From positions 1 to 10,106 of the forward strand of contig JANMNW010000518.1 of assembly GCA_031368515.1 (NCBI GenBank): 10,106 nt of DNA, given 5' to 3'. Positions 6,630 to 10,106 of the stretch are shown here, in pieces. How positions within the stretch are numbered: position 1 is the first letter of the stretch; the number at the start of each line of letters is the position of its first letter. Position numbers and translations under genes: made by a program. The stretch is from CANJQH01 sp031368515 (GTDB lineage Bacteria > Chloroflexota > Anaerolineae > J036 > Brachytrichaceae). The notes beneath the pieces are model-generated. The model was given only the letters and a program-made list of their open reading frames with translations, was not told where the DNA came from and made no database searches.

Positions 6630-7472
6630 ATGTTGACATCTGAGATCCGGGAACAGTGGGCGCGCGACGGTTACGCGGTGGTTCCGCAGCTTTTCACGCG
6701 CGAGGAAGTGGAAGGCTACAAGGCGCATTACATGGATTTGCGCAGCCGCGGCTCGTATGAAGGCGACATGGTCGGCGTGGACGCAAACTCAAACGATCCG
6801 CTGAAAAAATTCCCGCGCATGATCCATATGCACCGCTGGGACGATCGCAGCCTGCGCTGGCTCATCGACCCGCGTCTGATCGAGACGCTGGCCGGCTTGA
6901 CGGGCGCGGGCGATCCCATCGCCGTGCAAACGATGATCTATTTCAAGCCCCCGGGCGCGCGTGGACAGGCGCTGCATCAGGACAACTACTATTTGCGCGC
7001 GCAACCCAGCACCTGCGTCGCCGCATGGCTGGCGCTCGACGACTGCAACATCGAGAACGGCTGCATGCGTGTCGTCCCCGGCAGCCAAAACTGGCCGACC
7101 TTGTGCGCGATCAAAGCCGATACAAGCAAGAGCTTTACGGATGTGGCCGTCCCGGTTCCGGAAGGCGAGGAGGTGCGTCCGATCATCATGCGCACGGGCG
7201 ATGTGCTGTTCTTCAACGGCCAGCTTGTGCATGGCAGCGCGCCGAACGTTACATCCGACCGCTTCCGACGCGCGCTGATCGCCCACTATGTGCAGGGCGA
7301 CGCTCAGGCTCTGGCGCGCTGGTATCACCCGGTCATCAACGTTCGCGACGGCAGTGTCATTCCGCTGGAAATGACCGACAAGGGCGGGCGTTGCGGCGAA
7401 TGGGTCGACGTCGACGGGCGCCAAAGCATTGAGATGACCGGCATGGAGGCGCCGCCGGCCCGATCCGAATAG
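6630..7472 (+). CDS. Phytanoyl-CoA dioxygenase (PhyH) family protein
   Basis: A 280-residue Fe(II)/2-oxoglutarate-dependent oxygenase of the PhyH family, soluble and probably cytoplasmic. It begins EIREQWARDGYAVVPQLF, the usual N-terminal helix and strand of the family. The iron-binding triad is complete: His116 and Asp118 in ALHQDNYYL, and distal His201 in GQLVHGSAPN. Arg213/Arg214 (RRALIAHY) are placed to bind the 2-oxoglutarate carboxylate. GCMRVVPGSQNW is the typical core strand before the distal His, and TGDVLFFNGQLVHG is strongly family-like. Members hydroxylate varied lipids, amino acids and secondary metabolites, so the substrate cannot be assigned. It follows mrdA on the same strand after a 43-bp gap and could be read through from the mre operon, yet has no obvious functional tie to it. 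It converges on the esterase with 17 bp between stop codons. Confidence 0.9.
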   Translation: MLTSEIREQWARDGYAVVPQLFTREEVEGYKAHYMDLRSRGSYEGDMVGVDANSNDPLKKFPRMIHMHRWDDRSLRWLIDPRLIETLAGLTGAGDPIAVQTMIYFKPPGARGQALHQDNYYLRAQPSTCVAAWLALDDCNIENGCMRVVPGSQNWPTLCAIKADTSKSFTDVAVPVPEGEEVRPIIMRTGDVLFFNGQLVHGSAPNVTSDRFRRALIAHYVQGDAQALARWYHPVINVRDGSVIPLEMTDKGGRCGEWVDVDGRQSIEMTGMEAPPARSE

Positions 7473-7489
7473 CGATGTCGGGCGCGCGA

Positions 7490-8164
7490 TCAAACAGTTA
7501 CATCGAGACGAGCGCTCAGCCACGAGTCGATATCGTCCAGGCACTGCGCGCCGATCTCATGCGCCATCGGATATTCGTGATAGGCAAAATCAACGCCGAG
7601 GCTGGTCAAATACTCGCGCGTGGCGCGGCCTTCTTGAACTGACAACACCGTGTCGCCGGTGCCGTGCGTGACAATCATCGGCGGATAGGCCGCGCCCGGC
7701 TTCAGGTTGCGCGCGCGCAATAGCTCCAGCGTGCGGCCGCTCATCAACGCCGCGCCGGCGATCAGCCCCGGCTGCGTCAGCGCCAGACACTCGGACATGA
7801 TCGCGCCCTGGCTAAAGCCGGCCATAAACACACGGGTCGGATCGGCGTCATAGGCGGCGATTGCCGCACGCACAAAGCCGGCGGCGATGTCGATCGCCGC
7901 TTCAGCCTGTTTGTCGTCCATGATCACGCTGCCATCGTTTTGCCACTGAATGCGATACCACGCATACGAGCCCGGCTGTAACGTGATCGGCGCGCGGGCG
8001 CTGATGACTTGAAATCGCTCGTCCAAATACGGATGCAGGCCGAACAAGTCCTGTTCGTGGCTGCCAAAGCCATGCAGCAGGACAAGCAGCGGCGAACGAC
8101 CGGGCGAGGGTTTGCGCGCGGGCATGTGCAGGTGCGTCAGAGGAAGCGTGTGTTGTGCAGACAT
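7490..8164 (-). CDS. Phospholipase/carboxylesterase-family alpha/beta hydrolase
   Basis: A 224-residue soluble serine hydrolase of the phospholipase/carboxylesterase family, which acts on short acyl esters or lysophospholipids. LLVLLHGFGSHEQDLFGL (26-43) carries the oxyanion-hole HGFG and the family-typical DL pair. The catalytic triad is Ser118 (AGFSQGA), Asp171 (HGTGDTVLSV) and His202 (YPMAHEI), all with matching context. QPGSYAWYRI (63-72) is the usual loop (A-W-Y/F). No signal peptide is seen. The ATG at 8164 was chosen over a TTG one codon upstream; neither has a Shine-Dalgarno, but TACAAT (8174-8179 on the minus strand) lies 9 nt before the ATG and might serve as a -10 for near-leaderless expression. 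It is downstream of the epoxide-hydrolase-like gene on the same strand with a 70-bp gap. Exact substrate unknown. Confidence 0.9.
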   Translation of the reverse strand: MSAQHTLPLTHLHMPARKPSPGRSPLLVLLHGFGSHEQDLFGLHPYLDERFQVISARAPITLQPGSYAWYRIQWQNDGSVIMDDKQAEAAIDIAAGFVRAAIAAYDADPTRVFMAGFSQGAIMSECLALTQPGLIAGAALMSGRTLELLRARNLKPGAAYPPMIVTHGTGDTVLSVQEGRATREYLTSLGVDFAYHEYPMAHEIGAQCLDDIDSWLSARLDVTV

Positions 8165-8234
8165 CAAGTGTGCATTGTATTGCGACCAGTGTCTTCCGAT
8201 GGCGCTGTAGTTTCAAGCACCATTCGTCCAGGCA

Positions 8235-9104
8235 TTACTGCGACTCAAAAAACTCAAGCATTAGTCGGTTGACCTCGTCTGGCTCGTCCATCTGCACCCA
8301 GTGGCTAACATGGGGTAGCCAGGCAAAGCGCACGTTGGGCACATAGCGCGGCAACGTGTCGTTTACGCCTTTCACAAGCGCCAGATCGCGTTCGCCCCAG
8401 ATTTGTAGCGCGGGCGCGGCAGTGATGTGGGTGTCGGGCTTGAAGCGATTGGCGCGCAACCGCGCAAACGCCGCGCGATACCAGCCCAGCGCAGCTTCGA
8501 CCGCGCCGGGCTGGCGAAAAGCGTCTTTGTAGCGCGCGATGTCTTCGGGCGTCATATGCCGCACACCCGCGAAGACACGCTCAAGCAGTCGAAAATCATC
8601 GCGTTCGATTTGCCGCCCGGCCGACTTAAGTTGAAACAGAAAGATATAGTAGCTTTTGAGCATCTGGCGAGGCGAACGGCGCAGGCAGTCGTTGTAAGCC
8701 GTCCAATGCGGCGCGTTCATGCCCACAAGCTTGTTCACCCGCTCGGGAAATCGGGCTGCAAACGCCCACAGCACCGCCCCGCCCCAATCGTGGCCGATCA
8801 CATGGCAGCGCGAAATGCCCAGCGCATCCTGCAGATTGGCAATGTCCTGCGTCAGCGTGTCGATGTCAAACGGCGGTGTCTTGTCCGTGCGGTTGTAGCC
8901 ACGTTGGTCGGGCGCGATGGCGCGATAGCCCGCGCCGGCCAAAGCCGCCAGCTGAAATCGCCAGCTGTAGTGAAACTCCGGGAAGCCGTGCAGCAAAATC
9001 ACCGGCTCGCCGGCCGGATCGCCCGTTTCGACATAGCCCACGCGCAGGCCCGGCAGCGCGGCAAAACGCAGCGGGAGGTCGGCGGCGGAAGCGAATGACG
9101 ACAT
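8235..9104 (-). CDS. Epoxide-hydrolase-like alpha/beta hydrolase
   Basis: A 289-residue alpha/beta hydrolase with an aspartate nucleophile. HGFPEFHYSWR (39-49) supplies the oxyanion segment; DQRGYNRTDK (66-75) is the characteristic loop; GHDWGGA (104-110) contains nucleophile Asp106. Asp240 (WGERDLAL) and His268 (VSHWVQMDEP) complete the charge relay. The cap domain keeps two tyrosines in epoxide-hydrolase context: the SYYIFLFQ segment (Tyr152/Tyr153) and GWYRA (Tyr209), which in this family activate the epoxide oxygen. These tyrosines argue for an epoxide hydrolase rather than a haloalkane or fluoroacetate dehalogenase, which share the fold. The ATG at 9104 lacks a Shine-Dalgarno; the first fold strand begins about 20 residues later, so the start is plausible. 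It lies between a cyclase-fold gene (138 bp upstream) and a carboxylesterase gene, all minus strand. The natural substrate is unknown. Confidence 0.9.
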   Translation of the reverse strand: MSSFASAADLPLRFAALPGLRVGYVETGDPAGEPVILLHGFPEFHYSWRFQLAALAGAGYRAIAPDQRGYNRTDKTPPFDIDTLTQDIANLQDALGISRCHVIGHDWGGAVLWAFAARFPERVNKLVGMNAPHWTAYNDCLRRSPRQMLKSYYIFLFQLKSAGRQIERDDFRLLERVFAGVRHMTPEDIARYKDAFRQPGAVEAALGWYRAAFARLRANRFKPDTHITAAPALQIWGERDLALVKGVNDTLPRYVPNVRFAWLPHVSHWVQMDEPDEVNRLMLEFFESQ

Positions 9105-9242
9105 GATTAAGTGCTTGCTTCTGAATCTTGCTGGGAAAGACTGCAGACGCCTCGCGGCAAATCGCCAAACTACTGATTCATTGCAAGCGTGATCCGATAC
9201 CTGAAATAGGTGTTACCAGTGTCTATTCGGCGGCGCAACTTA
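9105..9242. other. 138-bp spacer between hydrolase and cyclase-fold gene
   Basis: No ORF of interest, convincing terminator or consensus promoter is seen. A minus-strand promoter for the hydrolase would be expected here, but only weak hexamers are present. ACCAGTGTCT at 9215-9224 is repeated at 8185-8194, in the spacer upstream of the esterase gene. Confidence 0.5.
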
Positions 9243-10106
9243 TCACTCGACAGGGGCGCTTCGCTTCAAAATGCGCAGTGCGCGGAGTGTAATCCACTTG
9301 CTGGGCTCGCCTTTCTGTTCAGTGTCTACCAGCGACTTGCCATTGAGCGTGTGCTCCAAAGTCCAGCGACCCTGGTCATCCTGTTTGCTCAAAATGAGCT
9401 TGAGCGCATTCACGAGCCGCGGGTCATGGCCGTATCCCAAGTCAACAAGCACTCCTGTCAGTTCCAGCACGTCGCTGCTGTAGCTCAGCGGAAAGCCAAA
9501 CTTGAACCAGTTTGAACTAACCCGACCGGAGTACGGGTAATCGGCTATGGCCGGATCGCGGCTCAGCAGGAACTCCGCACCGGTTTTGATCGCGCGGCGC
9601 ATGGCGGGCGTGCGTTCTTTGGGCAATACTGCAGACAGCGCCTTCATCGCCTTGGCTGCGCCCCAGGCGCACGGCTGCTTCTGGTTCACCGCACACGCAA
9701 AACCCGGTCCGGAAGTGCCGGATTGGTAGTAACGGATGTCATCGCTTCCGTTGATGGCCTGAACCTGCCATTTCAGTGCCGCCTGCACGCGCGCATCAGC
9801 TTCGAAACCCAGTCGAAGTGAGGCATACAGCATATCGCCGTTGTGACAATGCACGACTTTGCTGGGCACGGGCGGCTCCAACATGGAGAACGCGTTGTTG
9901 GCCGCAACCGCGTGTGACAGGACATATTCACAACCCCGCCGCACCTGCTTGTGAGTTGACGTCGCCCCCAGTTCGGCAAGCAAATACACTTGCCAGACGG
10001 TGGACTTGTAGCCATGCAAATGACTATCGCCCGCTTCTCCCCAAGAACCATCCGGATGTTGAGCGGCCAGGATAGCCGCGACCGGCCCCATCTTCATGAT
10101 CGCCGC
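9243..10106 (-). CDS. Prenyltransferase/squalene-cyclase-fold repeat protein (5' end outside window)
   Basis: The C-terminal part of a larger alpha/alpha-barrel protein. The frame stays open through the window edge, and the first internal ATG (10097) falls inside a repeat, so the true start is upstream in the neighbouring DNA. Numbered from that ATG, QHPDGSW (13-19) and QDDQGRW (239-245) fit the Q-x3-G-x-W repeat of squalene/hopene cyclases and protein prenyltransferases. WGEAGDSHLHGYKSTVWQVYLLAELG, split over residues 19-44, looks like a helix pair of the barrel. FGFPLSYSSDVLELTGVL (200-217) and GEPSKWITLRALRILK (263-278) resemble a bacterial family usually annotated only by fold. The acidic DxDD motif of hopene cyclases is absent in the visible part. 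Cys84-His85, Cys135 and Cys143 are notable possible metal ligands. Function is not known. It is the first of three minus-strand genes seen here. Confidence 0.8.
   Translation of the reverse strand, partial: AAIMKMGPVAAILAAQHPDGSWGEAGDSHLHGYKSTVWQVYLLAELGATSTHKQVRRGCEYVLSHAVAANNAFSMLEPPVPSKVVHCHNGDMLYASLRLGFEADARVQAALKWQVQAINGSDDIRYYQSGTSGPGFACAVNQKQPCAWGAAKAMKALSAVLPKERTPAMRRAIKTGAEFLLSRDPAIADYPYSGRVSSNWFKFGFPLSYSSDVLELTGVLVDLGYGHDPRLVNALKLILSKQDDQGRWTLEHTLNGKSLVDTEQKGEPSKWITLRALRILKRSAPVE

Noticed and set aside
6789..7544. A 251-codon minus-strand open frame opposite the PhyH gene
   Set aside because: Covers the metal-ligand coding region of the oxygenase in antisense and shows no family features; a GC-driven shadow.
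8165..8167. TTG as the esterase start codon
   Set aside because: An ATG follows immediately and is the commoner start; the TTG adds only one residue and has no better ribosome-binding site.
8427..9098. A 223-codon plus-strand open frame opposite the epoxide-hydrolase-like gene
   Set aside because: No domain, basic low-information composition, and no start signal; the minus strand holds a complete catalytic fold.
9204..9227. AATAG/CTATT inverted repeat as a terminator of the cyclase-fold gene
   Set aside because: Only 5 AT-rich base pairs in the minus-strand transcript with mismatches inside and no T-tract; too weak to call.

Overview
The window looks like ordinary core and accessory chromosome from a moderately GC-rich bacterium. 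I favour a Chloroflexota (Anaerolineae-like) origin with moderate confidence. The reasons, from memory of these families, are the style of the mreBCD-mrdA proteins (including a cysteine-bearing stretch just after the KTG box of PBP2), the short xylose-isomerase-like TIM-barrel protein at the left edge, and the prenyltransferase/squalene-cyclase-fold protein at the right edge. No phage, IS, CRISPR, rRNA or tRNA sequence was recognised.

Left part (1-1690): a G6C11 homopolymer at the extreme edge is followed by a plus-strand sugar phosphate isomerase/epimerase-like gene. It converges, with only 6 bp between stop codons, on minus-strand proC (pyrroline-5-carboxylate reductase, the last step of proline synthesis).

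Centre (1691-6586): a 147-bp divergent spacer separates proC from the cell-shape operon mreB-mreC-mreD-mrdA (plus strand). The spacer is the most information-rich non-coding DNA here. It has a good sigma-70-type promoter and the only strong Shine-Dalgarno in the window, preceded by a perfect 6-bp-arm inverted repeat and two tandem 10-bp direct repeats at an 11-bp period that overlap the -35 box. MreB filaments, the MreC/MreD membrane partners and the PBP2 transpeptidase together form most of the elongasome. The usual glycosyltransferase partner RodA is not in the window.

Right part (6587-10106): a phytanoyl-CoA-dioxygenase-family gene on the plus strand converges with a minus-strand block of three genes. 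In transcription order these are a partial terpenoid-cyclase-fold protein (its 5' end lies beyond the window), an epoxide-hydrolase-like alpha/beta hydrolase, and a small phospholipase/carboxylesterase-family hydrolase. Catalytic residues are intact in the three enzymes whose whole sequence is visible. Their substrates cannot be read from sequence.

I see no clear novel multi-gene system. The items most worth a second look are the mreB control region, the possible Cys/His cluster in the cyclase-fold protein, the paired extracytoplasmic cysteines in MreC and PBP2, and the near absence of Shine-Dalgarno sequences. No gene-free stretch exceeds 300 bases; the longest are 1691-1837 and 9105-9242.
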